From Oidiodendron maius Zn (lineage: Eukaryota; Ascomycota; Leotiomycetes; Myxotrichaceae): DNA of 64,000 bases. Where the stretch lies: assembly GCA_000827325.1 (NCBI GenBank), contig KN832891.1, forward strand, positions 1 to 64,000, written 5' to 3'. A program made the position numbers and the translations under genes. The notes beneath the pieces are model-generated. The model ran no database searches. It had not been told where the DNA came from and worked only from the letters and a program-made list of their open reading frames with translations. Of this stretch, positions 1-11,249 are shown in pieces (the stretch's first letter is position 1; every line of letters starts with the position of its first letter).

Positions 1-489
1 TCTGCCAGACTGCCACCCGTAACCCTTTGGTCTTAACGAGTCGTCCTTGGACCTATATAGGGGTTAACAACTTCCATTACACAAGGAGGAACACTTAAGG
101 ATCTTCCAAGCCCTCGAGTCGCGCCAGGGAGTAAACTGCGACCCTGACGCGACTACTCAGAGCCGGACGGTATCGAGGGTGTCCTGTCCCTACTATAGTA
201 CATAGTAGGGTCGGATGGTTATTGTAAGCCATCTCCCTCTTATACAATCAATTGACTAGCAGGTAGTGCGATAGTTCGAGTCGTGGTCGATTCGACGTGT
301 ATATTATGTTGTAGTCACGGTCGCGTACAATTCTTGACCAGAATCACAACAAAACCACGTTTCGCGCCCTCAGCGACCATGCAGCAGGTACACGGTGCTG
401 TAGCCCCTCGGACTCGATAGACTGAAGAGTTAAATATCATATCCTCGATTTTTGCGATGTCCAGCACCCTTTTCAGGGCGATTCCGATG
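1..489. other. Non-coding edge sequence of mixed composition
   Basis: This stretch has ordinary base composition and then gives way abruptly, near 505, to very AT-rich DNA. I see no coding region. It may belong to the 5' part of the neighbouring retroelement fossil or be unrelated intergenic DNA cut by the window edge. Confidence 0.3.
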
Positions 490-2802
490 GCTGTTCACCG
501 GAGAGGTAGTTATTATTATTATTTATTATAGATAATTAATATATATTACTATATATAATTCTAATATATTCCTAATTTATACTATTATATTCTAGTAATA
601 TTATATAAGCTTTATAACTATAAGCTACTAATATTAGCTATAATATACTATTATTATAATCTATAATAAATAGTAGTAATTTAATTCTCTTAAAGTAGAT
701 AATAAGTTATCTAGTATTATTAGCTAGATTATAGTAATCTATATATAATTAACTATCTATATTAATTAATATTCCTTATTATCTATATAGCTATAGTCTA
801 TTACTATATATAGATATTAATATATTCCTTATCTAATACCTTTATATTATAGTTATACTACTAGAATAATATAGATATTTTATCTAGTATTAGTTATATT
901 TATTATATCTATTAAATTTTTTATAATACTAGTAATTGCTTCTTTTTAAATAAGATATAATAGCTACTATTATCTTACTATTTAGTTATTAGTATATTAT
1001 ATTTATTTAATTTCCTATTATCTAAAACTATTATAGCTTCTAAAAATAAAAGCTTTAAAAGAGAGGATTATATTAAATATATATCTATTAGATAGCTATA
1101 TAGTTACTATTTACTATATAGTATAAATTATCTAGATAATTATCTTAGAAAATATATATATATACTAGAGAAAGCCTTTAATTTAAAGAGTAGTAATTAG
1201 TCTTTCTATCTATTTTTATTATTAAATATATTATTATTATTATATTATACTAGTAATCTTCTAATAAAGTTATAGCTATTAACCTAAAGCCTCTATAATA
1301 ACTATTAACTAGCTAACTCTTTTACTTTATATAATAGATATCTAATACTAATAGATAATTATCCTATAAGACTAAGCCTCTAGCTTCTTATAGTTACTTT
1401 TAATTCTAGAATACTTATAGTAGTACCTCTTTATAGACTTTAAGAGTTTCTCTATAGACTAATATAGCTATAATATAATCTTTATAGTTATAGACTAGCT
1501 AAATAAGACCTCTATTATAATCCTTTATTATAAAGTTATAGATATATATATAATAGTCTATATATTTATTAACTAGATATAGAGATATTATAGTCTATTA
1601 GATACTATTGTTTTAGACTATAGTCTTTAGTTTATATCTATTTTCTAGTATAAATTTAACTAGATTCTAGATATAAAGTTAAAGCTTTTAACTATAAACT
1701 ATCTATAAACTAATAGATAGACTAAAATTATAAATTAATATATTAACTAGTATCTCTATCTATTTATAAACTATTATTAAGATAACTAGTCTAAACTACT
1801 TCTAATAATTAATTATACTTAAGCTATACTTTTATAGGATTCTATAGATCTATCTCTAATACTAATTACCTCTAGCTATAAACTATAGACTACTTTTAAC
1901 TAGGAATAATCTATAGAGAACTAGATAGTCTATAAGAAACTCTTCTATAAGGAAATATAAGGATTTATCTAGTAACTTTATAATATCTAGGATTATATCT
2001 ATAAGTCTATTATATAGACCTAGATAGTATAAGTAAAGTAAGTAAATTACTATTACTATATAGTTAATTTTAGACTAGAAGATTTAGTCTATATAACTAG
2101 TAAATATTAGACTATAGACTATCTAAGCTATAAGCTAGACTATTAGAATTATAGACTATTTAAGATTCTTAAATAGATTAGTTACTCTTATAAGCTAGAG
2201 CTTCCCTTATTAATAAAAGTTTATCCTGTTTTCTCCTTAGATTAGTTCTATAAAGACTCAAGAAACCTATTCTATAGATTAAGGATATCTAATATAGGTT
2301 AATAAATAGAATAAATAGAAGATAGAGAAGATCTTAGCCTTATAGATCAACTATAAGATACTTAAATACTATATAAAGTAGATTATATATAACCCTAATC
2401 TATTATAATATCTAATAAGTAATTTTAAAGGTATACTATAAAAGCTATTAGAGTTCTATAACCAAAATCTAAGCTATCTAGAGCCCCTATAAAATCTTGA
2501 TAGTTAGCTATAGTTCTAGACTATAGATAATAAACTGCCTATAAAGTCAGATAATAACCTTCTAGCCTAAAGGTAAGCCTTTTTATAGAGGGGGAGGTAA
2601 TATTATAGACTATATTCTATCTATAGATTATATAATCTTGCTTCCCCTTATTATATAACCCTACAGCAGTATATATAGAGCCCTCTTCTATAGAGTAGAC
2701 TTCTTTTCTCTTTAGCTTAATATTCTTGAATATATAATCTTTTCTTATAGACTGCTAGTATAACCTGTATACTATGCTTATATATCTGTCCAGGCCGTTA
2801 CA
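490..2802 (+). mobile_element. Ty3/gypsy LTR retrotransposon fossil, RIP-degraded, 3' part
   Basis: An extremely AT-rich, TpA-rich block whose decayed text still resembles the integrase part of a Ty3/gypsy pol gene on the + strand at about 1590-1810. A polypurine tract lies near 2588-2597, followed by a probable 3' LTR of about 205 bp (about 2598-2802) that ends in the pattern CCGTTACA. The 5' end is not recognised and may lie outside the window. The copy is broken by a very large number of changes of the type left by repeat-induced point mutation, so it is old and inactive. It forms the left border of the gene cluster. Confidence 0.7.
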
Positions 2803-3065
2803 ATATATCTTTAGAGTATTAATTCTAGAATATTATATATATTTATATAAGCTCTCTTGCTTAAAAATTGATTAGCTTTATAAGCCTGGACTACTAGAGC
2901 AATACAACCCTCTTTTGAGCTAATTGAGCGTTGTATAGTGGAGCTATATTGATTTGAATTAGTGGTGTTGATAAGGAGTGCACCACTTGTATATATATGC
3001 CGCTCGCTTATGAAGTACATTATAAGAAACTTGGATTAGTAACGTTATTAATAGCTACACAAGGG

Positions 3066-3145
3066 TAGGGGTTACGCTCCACTTTCGGCGTTTGCACTGT
3101 ATATTCGGCGTGATGTATACTCACCAGTTCGGCACCATTCGGACT
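3066..3145 (+). promoter_or_regulatory. Cluster-type motif group upstream of the SDR gene
   Basis: Four TTCGG cores lie within 60 bp (about 3084, 3104, 3128 and 3138), the reverse complement of the CCGAA core found in other promoters of the cluster. They sit about 90-150 bp before the SDR start codon. Binding by the cluster regulator is inferred. Confidence 0.45.
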
Positions 3146-3232
3146 CTTTTTCTTGAACCTTTATATAGAACCGCCACTCTTTATACAGCTAGAGAATGAG
3201 AACTCCCATAGTATCAGTTGGCAGCTGTAGCA

Positions 3233-4301
3233 ATGGTTTTGCTTTCTGACATCCAGTCATCCAATGCTCTCATCTCTTCCACCCTCCCACCGAACCTCGT
3301 CGCCGTCTTCGTAGGAGCAACTAGCGGGATTGGTGAAACAACCCTAAAGGAATTCGCAAGAAACGTTCCTCAACCACGTGCTTACTTCGTGGGCAGGTCT
3401 CAAGATGCCGGAGACCGCATTGCTGCTGAGTGCAAGGCTATCAATTCAGCGGGAAAATATACATTTATCAAGGCAGATGTAAGCTTGATATCGGTTGTGG
3501 ACGATGTGTGCAGGGAGGTCAAGGCGAAAGAGGAAGCTCTAAATATACTCTTTCTCAGCGCAGGGGCTCCACACATGAATCGTGCCGGTGTGCATTTCAT
3601 ACTATAGTGCAGAAGATTTCATGCTAACTGTTGCTATCGAAACGTCTGAGAATCTCCACTTGCTGGTCGCTTTAAACTACTACTCTCGCGCTCGATTCAT
3701 CACGAATCTCCTCCCTCTCCTCCAGCGCGCTTCCACCCTTCGCCGCGTCGTCACAGTCGCAGCCGGCGGTCTCGAAGGACCGCTGGATCCCACTGATATC
3801 CCGGCCCGCCATGTTGCTCTGACCGCAATACGCGGTCACCTCAGCACGCTCATAGATCTTGGACTCGAAGCTATAGCGGAAACCGCACCAGAGGTCAGCT
3901 TCGTGCATGACTACCCAGGTATTGTGGACACACCAATCTTTAATCATATGGAAGGTATTTTCGGCCTGGTTATGAGGACAAGTATATACCTTTTTGGCCG
4001 ATGGATATGTGTACCAGTTAAGGAGTCTGGTGAGAGGCACCTATATCTAGCAACAAGTGCCAAGTTCCCCCCCACGACCAGCGGCAGCGGTCGTGGTTTT
4101 AGTATACCGCTGGGAGATGGAATTGATGTGGCGCAGGGGACAACTGGTGTCGTTGGAAGTGGAGTTTATGCTGTTCAGTGGGATTGTGAGAGTGGAGCCC
4201 GCGCTTCGCAGAAGCTTTTGGCTCAATTCCGGGATAATGGGATGGTGGAAGAGATTTGGCGGCACACTGAGAGTGAGTTCAAACGGATCACTGGAGGATA
4301 A
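3233..4301 (+). CDS. Short-chain dehydrogenase/reductase, 338 aa as read, with a non-consensus splice acceptor
   Basis: NAD(P)-dependent oxidoreductase of the fungal SDR group found in many secondary-metabolite clusters. Exon 1 (3233-3587) carries the cofactor motif GATSGIG and the NILFLSAG region. Exon 2 (3640-4301) carries LNYYSRARF, where classical SDRs have YxxxK. The two exons join in frame as NRA-ETSE, as family members read, only if the intron is 3588-3639, which begins GT and has a good GCTAAC branch site but ends in CG instead of AG. Without splicing, exon 1 runs into a stop at about 3605. The ATG at 3233 is chosen because MVLLSDIQ fits the usual start of this family. The gene may be a recent pseudogene or use a rare acceptor. 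A tailoring role in the cluster is inferred from position and promoter motifs. Confidence 0.7.
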
Positions 4302-4621
4302 GGGCTTGTAGGAAGGCTTTGTATCTGTGTAGGAGTAAAGGCTATCTTAGATCATTATATCTTAAATAATAACTATTTTCGCGATACCCTTGACGAAAGC
4401 GGTGGCAAAAGCAATTATAATAAGACGAACAATTGCTTAGCAGATGTTTCAGGTAAAATATAACTCAATAATTGATATAAAGCTGATCTATTAGTATAAA
4501 ATAGTGAGGTAAAAGGCTAATATAAATATATAAAGTAGCATCAATACTAGGTGACTAGTTCAAGCTCGCGAGGCCAGGAATACTGTCTATCAGTAGCTTT
4601 CAGCAAGTCGGCCAAACTGAA
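4302..4621. other. Convergent intergenic gap
   Basis: This gap separates the 3' ends of the SDR (+) and the P5CR gene (-). It is moderately AT-rich. I see no gene in it; it presumably holds both 3' ends of transcription. Confidence 0.4.
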
Positions 4622-5614
4622 CTATCTGCTCTTTGATCCAAGTCTTGATGCTGTTGTCCGGAGAGCTTTGATTACGGTCGCTTTTGCTTTACTTTGCTCC
4701 ATGACCGCCAACCCTACAGCAGTTACGCCGCCAGGCGATGTAACCTTTGCCCTTACCGTCGCAGCATCTTCACCAGACACGACCAGCTCTGCTGCCCCTG
4801 CCATGGTTAAAGCCGCCATTCGCGAAGCCTCTGTCCTATCGATTCCGTCTGCCACAGCACCCTCGATTACGGCCTCAAGGAACCACGCAAAGAATGCAGT
4901 ACCGGAGGCGCATAGGGCCGTGGCCGCAGGCATCTGATCTACAGTCACAAAGGCAATATCTCCGATGCGCCCGAGGACATCCATAGCTAGCTCAAGATCC
5001 TCATCTGGCATGCCGGTAGACTTATCAGCAACAACGGTGATAGATCTCTTCCTCGCCGCAGCTGCGTTAGCAATGGCTTGGACGATGTGGCATGGATGCT
5101 GGCCAGGTGGCGCTCGCCCAGGTGTCACGTATATCGCCTCCTCGAGTGCTGCCACAGACACGCCGCCGAGCATGCTCACCAGCAGTTTTCCGGCGAGCGC
5201 TTCTGGCATGCCCTGCGCTCCGAGGATCTCGCTTGCTTGGTGAGGATGGCATGTAAGAACTATCACGTCAGCTCTGCGTGCAGCGTCGATGTTGTTCCCT
5301 ACGACGAGTTCAAGAGGACATGCTTTGTCTTGGAGATGAACCAGAAACTTCTCCGAGAGGAGCTCGGACTTTTCCCGTGTGCGCACCGAGGCGATGACGA
5401 GCTCGAGTGTACGCGAATTATGTTGTGGTGCCTCGATATCCCGATGGCGGCGAGGTTCCAGTATCCCTTGAATCACCGCGACCCCGAGTTTACCTACATT
5501 TCACGATCAGACCGGGACGATGCCATTACTTGCGCCTTGGAGTTTCGTTTCGAACTCACCACAGCCAATGATAGCCAAAGTGAACCCCGGCGATTGAATA
5601 CTGGTGGGCGTCAT
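4622..5614 (-). CDS. Pyrroline-5-carboxylate reductase (P5CR), 308 aa
   Basis: Reduces pyrroline-5-carboxylate, or a methylated analogue, to the proline with NAD(P)H. The start is the ATG at 5614. A 66-bp intron (5494-5559) splits the dinucleotide-binding motif, and splicing gives IIGCGKLG. The C-terminal half has the ProC signature: CASGTAFFAWFLEAV, the Gly/Ala-rich dimerisation helices and KVTSPGGVT. The length is typical for the family. It is transcribed away from the Diels-Alderase gene across a 430-bp shared promoter that carries GTGACCGAA. A P5CR inside a PKS-NRPS cluster that also has a 2OG oxygenase and a Zn alcohol dehydrogenase suggests methylproline supply (UcsG/GriH-like role, inferred). 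A housekeeping proline gene is the alternative, but the position argues against it. Confidence 0.9.
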
Positions 5615-5764
5615 AATGCAACTAGAGTAGCGAGGGGGATATCTATACAACCAGCGAGCAGGCAGTGCCGAGAGATCACGATGCTTTACAGGATACTTGG
5701 AAACGGGGCAATGTAGGGCTAGGCGAGATTGCTCTAGCTGAGTAATGCGCTCAACGAAACATAA

Positions 5765-5782
5765 GTGACCGAACTGGCCGAA
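5765..5782 (+). promoter_or_regulatory. Tandem cluster motif GTGACCGAA / TGGCCGAA in a divergent promoter
   Basis: GTGACCGAA (5765-5773) is followed after one base by TGGCCGAA (5775-5782). The pair lies between the divergent P5CR and Diels-Alderase genes. The same words recur upstream of many cluster genes, so a shared operator is inferred. Confidence 0.6.
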
Positions 5783-6044
5783 CCTGGGAAGCGATATTCT
5801 AGCTTCGGCTCCTCTCCCCTTGCACCGAAACGGCTTATTCTGACATGACATCGCACATATTAACGATTTTGAGTGTATTGATGGAACGTTTCTGTGTTGC
5901 GGGATGCCTCTGGTGTATTTAGCTAATAAAGCACTCTCCATCCAGTGGCTTGTTCCCTCCTCGGTCTAGGTGATCACACAACCGCTACATGATAGGCTGA
6001 GCCAAACAACACATCTTCCATCAGTCTCGGGTTGGATCAGTAGG

Positions 6045-7330
6045 ATGGCTCGACTCAACCGTCAAACCGCCTACCAGAGAGCGGACGAGATTGACTTCTC
6101 TACGTCTTCTGCAGACCCGTTGGCCGCATGGCGGATTTCGGGAATCAAAGGGCCAGTGTGGGAGCAATGGTATTTTGATAGCGTGGCGGACGATGGCAAG
6201 TCAGGCATTGTCCTCACCCTCGCAAGAGATGCCAGTTATGCCATCCTTGGTCGTGGAGTGCTGCGGGTTGAGCTCGATGTCACCTTCTCCGATGGCTCTC
6301 GCCACAACCATGTGGACTGGATGAGCGAAGCCGTGGTGGAGGACCGGAGTGCTGCAAAAGGCACCGGGACCATTGACGGTGCGTGGACGGCACCGAGTAA
6401 ATCTATCAGGTACCAGATCGCTGCAGACGGCAGCGCTGCCAAGGTGGAAATCGACACGCCAAATGTCCGCGGCCATTTCACCCTCGCGGCCCTGTCCCCT
6501 CCCATGTATCCCAACGGGGAGACGCAGGAAGAACTCAAGGCGTCCGGCAAGACCGCATCGACAGAGCTCCTGCCCAAGATCCATCTCGTTCAGGTCATGC
6601 CCACCGCCACGTTCGAGGGCGACCTCATGGTCAAGGGTCGGTTGCTCCGTTTCCGGGGCATTGGCGGACACATGCACGCATGGGCGCAGGGATCGTGGTT
6701 CGACACAACCCTAGGCTGGCGAGTAGCCAGAGGCGTGGCGGGGCCTTTCAGTGTGACGCTTATGGAGTACACAGATATGGATGGCATCGTTCACTCGAGT
6801 GGTTTCGTCGCCGAAGACGGGAAGAAATGCTTCGGCGGCATGGAGGTGTACACCACGTCGCAGTCATCCGCCGCGTCTCAGCAGGCGCTGAGATACCGAG
6901 ACGGGGATCAGAAGGCAAAGAGGACGGTGCGGTGGACGCCCACGTACAACACCGGCTTCGCTGGCCGATTCAACGACTCGAGTACGGGGGCCATACTGCA
7001 CTTTTCCACAACCGAGTCTGGCGAGGAGTATCAATTTGAGCTGACGCACCGGCGCAAGGCTTTTGAGTTCCTTTTTGGAAGCAGTAGTTGTGGTTTGACG
7101 GCCTTCCTGGGTGAGCTGAAGGGGGGGAAGGTAGGAGGGGAGGTCCATAGAGGAGTTCAGTTTTCCGATGTCTGTGTATTGCCCCGTAAGTGCTATCTCA
7201 GATTTCTCTCATCGTGACGAGCTTCTAACTTTCTATTTTAGAAGGCTTTACGAAAGTCTACTTCTTTATTTGCATGCTGCTCGCTGTGGTCACCTTCGGC
7301 TATGTTAACATCCTGGAGACCACCACTTGA
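6045..7330 (+). CDS. Diels-Alderase-family (lipocalin-like) cyclase, 409 aa, with a C-terminal membrane helix
   Basis: Resembles the fungal decalin-forming cyclases (Fsa2/CghA/UcsH group, beta-barrel fold) that guide an intramolecular [4+2] cyclisation of a polyene intermediate. Supporting features are WRISGIKGPVWEQWYFD near the N-terminus, the GRGVLRVELDVTFSDG strands, the RFRGIGGHMHAW segment and a length close to the family's. The ATG at 6045 is the first in frame. A 56-bp intron (7186-7241) precedes an 89-nt last exon that encodes a hydrophobic stretch (YFFICMLLAVVTFGYV) and then the stop, which predicts a tail anchor. Members I know of lack an obvious tail helix, so this is unusual. It is divergent from P5CR. 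The reaction is inferred from family and context. Confidence 0.85.
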
Positions 7331-7887
7331 AAACCGCTTGGGGGCCACATTATGGATAGTAATGAAGATGGTTATACCCATATCTTGTTCTTCTTTTGCC
7401 CCAGCACACTCTGGCGGTTTGCCACTCATTCATGGAAGTCAATGACCTGACTCAGCAGGCGTGGTAAATGTCGCTCCACTGACTTGGCTGAAATCACAGT
7501 CAAGTGCATTGGAACAGACTGGCTGTATTTATTTATCACTAGATGCGAATATGAAGATCTTCTGGGATAGTTCCTGGGTGCTAACACCACGGTTTTGCTA
7601 CTCTCCCAGCGTGTCTTGTGCCTGTCAAGTTGCCTCCGTAGAAAATAACCCTCAGGCCGGTGTAAATCACCGAAGGAGCTTCTTCAAGCCGAAAGGACTA
7701 GACCGAAGATCATGGAAGGCAAACACCTATTCTTTCCAACTATTTAACTCTTGAAGATTCCATGCTCCAGCCTTCGATCCACCCCTTCCCCCAAAAAGAA
7801 GAGCCGCGCATCCTATTCTATAGGCCTCTACACCAGAGTAACGTACCAATCAAAAGATAAAAACAGCAAATCCGTAAACCAGCCAGA
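7331..7887 (+). promoter_or_regulatory. Intergenic promoter region of the alcohol dehydrogenase with CCGAA cores
   Basis: No gene is seen here. Three CCGAA cores (TCACCGAAG near 7668, AGCCGAAAG near 7687, GACCGAAG near 7701) lie within 40 bp, about 190-220 bp before the ADH start. They fit the core but not the full GTGRCCGAA word. Confidence 0.4.
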
Positions 7888-9332
7888 ATGGGGCACTTGC
7901 CAGATACTATGACCGCTGTTATTTTTGATGGGCCAGGCAAGGTCTCCGTCCAGGAACGGCCCGTCCCAAAAAGTGACCACAGCACCCCGAGAAGCCTAGC
8001 TTCATGTACTGACCTATGGATATCATTCTAGTCCAGCATGATGGAGATATCCTCGTCAAGGTGCATGCCGCTGGCCTCTGTGGTTCGTACGTCTAGCTGC
8101 AATCCATCTTTCTTGGTGACATACTCTGACATGTACCCAGCGACCTCCACCTCTTTCGCGGTCACGAGACAACCAGTGCAACAGGGTTCATCATGGGCCA
8201 CGAGTTCACAGGCACGGTAGTCGCGGCTGGGAAGGGCGTCAAGACGGTGCAGGTCAACGATAAGGTTGTGTCGCCATTCACGGTGTCCTGGTAGGTGGTT
8301 CGATGGTCTCTGAATCCCTCTCCCCTCGCCTCCCCGTTTGCCCCTCGACTGTTCCCTTCTTCAAGCAAAGGCAACTTACCGTCAACGCAGTGGACATTGC
8401 TTCTATTGCAAGAACGGATCCTCGTGCCGATGCGTTCACAGCTTGGTCTTTGGTTCCGAGCGTCTGGACGGGGCTCAGGCCGAGTACATACGCGTTCCGC
8501 TGGCCGACGGGACCGTGGTAAAGGCGCCACCGGAGCTGAGCGACGATGCCCTCGTGCTCATGGCCGATGTGTTTCCCACTGGGTTCTTCGGCACGCGGAA
8601 TGCATTCGCTGGACGGGAAGCACAGGACGCGGCGGACACGACGGCGGTGGTCATCGGCTGCGGTCCGGTGGGACTCTGTGCGCTGGTAGCGGCACTGGAG
8701 TATAAGCCCAAGTATGTCTTTGCCATTGACAGCATCGAGAGCCGGCTCCGGGTTGCGGAGAGCCTGGGTGCTGAGCCGCTCAACATTGATGGTGGCCTGG
8801 AAAGTGTCGTGAACCGCATCAAGGCGGTCACGGAGGGAAGAGGGGCTGATATTGTGATTGAGGTGGTTGGCCAGAGTGCTGCTTTGAGAACGGCCTACGA
8901 TATCGTCCGGCCATTTGGCTCGATCTGCAGTCTGGGGGCTCACCATTCTCCAGTAAGGAGTACTTGTGAAAATACGCCTCTGAAATGAACTGAACTTACT
9001 GCGTTAGATGCCGTTCACTGCCACTGAAGGATACGAGTAAGCGCGAATCACCAAAATTTACCCAAGTCAGGGATTAACTTGCACTATAGCAAGAACGTTA
9101 GGATCCAGATGGGCAGATGCCCAGTGCGTTCCATCTTCCCTGACGCACTGAAGGTTCTAGTCAAGAACCAAGATCTTTTCGGGTGGGTCATCAATAAGAG
9201 AACCTTCTCGTGGCCGTTCTAATGACGAGCTTCAGCTTCATGTTCGACAAGATTATGCCCCTCTCCGAGGCAATAGAAGGCTATGAACTGTTCAGCAGAA
9301 TGCAAGCCCAGAAGGTGATTTTCAAGCCGTGA
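7888..9332 (+). CDS. Zinc-dependent alcohol dehydrogenase (MDR superfamily), 356 aa
   Basis: Oxidises an alcohol or reduces a carbonyl with NAD(P). Seven exons join in frame: 7888-7972, 8032-8086, 8141-8290, 8391-8952, 9008-9036, 9090-9182 and 9236-9332. Spliced, it shows the catalytic-zinc residues (CGSD, GHEF), a structural-zinc loop of closely spaced cysteines (CGHCFYCKNGSSC), and the Rossmann motif GCGPVGLCA. The end FDKIMPLSEAIEGYELF is typical of the family. A Zn-ADH beside a P5CR and with a 2OG oxygenase in the same cluster parallels bacterial methylproline pathways (GriF/NosE-like dehydrogenase oxidising 5-hydroxyleucine), so that role is proposed. A tailoring oxidation of the final scaffold is the alternative. 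Confidence 0.85.
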
Positions 9333-9726
9333 ACAGCGCTTCCGGCCGAGATCAGCAGGTTGGCCGTGGCTTGACCGTACCCATCCATGTCACGTCCTCG
9401 GGGTTTCTTAAACTCTAAGAATATAACTAGCGTTAGTTTGAGAAAGCTGAAATGAGAGGTCTGAATGTGATGTTCCCACGTATTTTCTACCTACTTTCAC
9501 AGATTGAGATTCAAGAGTGGAGGAGAGATAAACTGTTAGCCCGACTTTATAAAACCTAGATATAATATAGCTAATAAAACCAGCTCTTAACAAATCGTAT
9601 GAGTAAACTCAGTATAGGATGAAAAAGACTCTAGGCGTTGGCGTTCTATTGAATTCGCCACAGCGGGCTCGCCCGTAACAGAAGATAGCCAATAGCCGCT
9701 GGGTCTATGAAGGCAAGAGAAGAACC
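9333..9726. other. Intergenic, 3' ends of two convergent genes
   Basis: Lies between the convergent ADH (+) and epimerase-type SDR (-). No gene recognised. Confidence 0.4.
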
Positions 9727-10852
9727 TCAATCCAACAACCCGAGGCTTCTGGCTTCGGCGGTCACGATGGCCTTGATCTCCTCTTGGAGGGAGACACCAC
9801 TGGGACGCCAACCCAGCGCTTGCTTTGCCCGTCTCCCCTCGACCCGACAATTGCATCCCCAAAAGAACTGGCCCATGGTAGCCAGGCTCGCGGCCTCTGT
9901 TGGACCGATCGACACTGCCTCTGCTGGAGTGATGAGACCTCGGGAACTTGCTTCATCCGACACCAAGCGCCCCAGCTCTCCCCAGACATGCTCGCCGTTC
10001 TCCGCAAAGTAGAACCCGTCCGGCCCTCCCCAAACGGGTAGCCCGTCTCCAGCTTCGTTTCCCCCCGCAGCAGCATGCTCAACGAGCTTCAGATACAGGC
10101 CTGAGAGGTCGTGGACATGCACATGACGCCAGGCAGCCTTGCCCTCGCCCACCTGCACTGCGTGGCCGCGCTGCAGCGTGCACCGCACCAGCTGGTGGAT
10201 GGCGGTCGAGCGGTATCTAACAATGCCCCTTCCCAGCCCATAAGCCGAGCCCGTGCTGACCACCGCCGTCCTCACCCGCTCAGGGGCCTGGATGCCGATG
10301 GCTCGCACGGCATTTTCGGCGCCGCGGGCCTGGGCAAAGTCGGGCACGGCCAGCACTTCCGGCAGGCCTTCGACGTCGTTGAAGACCGTTGACGTGCCGT
10401 GTCCGTAACGGTTGTTGACCACGTCGTCGTAGATCATGGTTCCGGAGCCCATGGTATGGATGAGAAACCCCAGCCCCGGAGCAGAGCGGCGTGCAAGCCC
10501 TCGTGCCAACGCCTGCGCCGACGGCTCGTGTGTGGCATGCGCAAAGTCTAAATAAACCAAGCCATCAGCCGCCATCCGCCATCAAATCATGCTTCGATCT
10601 CACAAGGAAGTGGGCGGAGAATCACTCACTGCACACAATGTCGGCCTGGGCAGCTTCTTCTTCTACGAGCTTCAGGTCGTTCAAGTCTCCGTGAACGATG
10701 CGGATCTGTGGATGGGCCGCCGCCACCTTCACGCTCTTGCCCTCATCTCGCACCAGGCACGTAACTTCATACTCTGGGTGCGCCTTCAGGATGGCATAGA
10801 TGGCATCCCCACCTAGATACCCCGTAACACCAGTAGCAAAGATTTTAGTCAT
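9727..10852 (-). CDS. NAD(P)-dependent epimerase/dehydratase-type SDR, 347 aa
   Basis: Extended short-chain dehydrogenase. Exon 1 (10630-10852) has the N-terminal motif TGVTGYLGG and the HGDLNDLK segment typical of extended SDRs. An 82-bp intron (10548-10629) follows, and exon 2 (9727-10547) carries the rest, including VSTGSAYG, HQLV and VHVHDLSGLYLKLVE. The chosen ATG at 10852 gives MTKIFATG, right for this fold. It shares a divergent promoter with the P450. The substrate is unknown; a ketone or alcohol step on the scaffold is a guess. Confidence 0.85.
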
Positions 10853-11049
10853 CTCAGACGGTGACCAATTGTCACGCTTAACGCTTTGTCCTGGGCAGAT
10901 GGTCTCTGGGAAATGATAGCCTGCATTGTCTCCTTTCATGGGCGCCTCGCGGACTTTCTAACCACTGGGTGCCTTCGACCCATGAAAGATGAGTGCCGAT
11001 ATCAGATGGGATCCGCAGTGCCGAGAGGTGGTGCAGCCGGCCCCGAACC

Positions 11050-11080
11050 TTCGGCCACATTTCCAGCCAACTTCGGTGGA
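11050..11080 (-). promoter_or_regulatory. Cluster motif (TTCGGCCAC and CTTCGG) between SDR and P450
   Basis: TTCGGCCAC at 11050-11058 is the exact reverse complement of GTGGCCGAA. A second TTCGG core follows about 14 bp later. They lie between the divergent SDR and P450 genes. Confidence 0.55.
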
Positions 11081-11249
11081 CGGCGCATTCCTGTCCTGCA
11101 TGCTGGATTGATGGCTGTCATGAAACGGATGACAGTCATATAGCCAGTATTGGTGGTCAATTTCAGCCATTATAACATACACCGCACTCGCACGATGCTC
11201 CCGCGATGTGCGCTGTTTGGGCTCGTACGAACCACACGACATATCAGAT

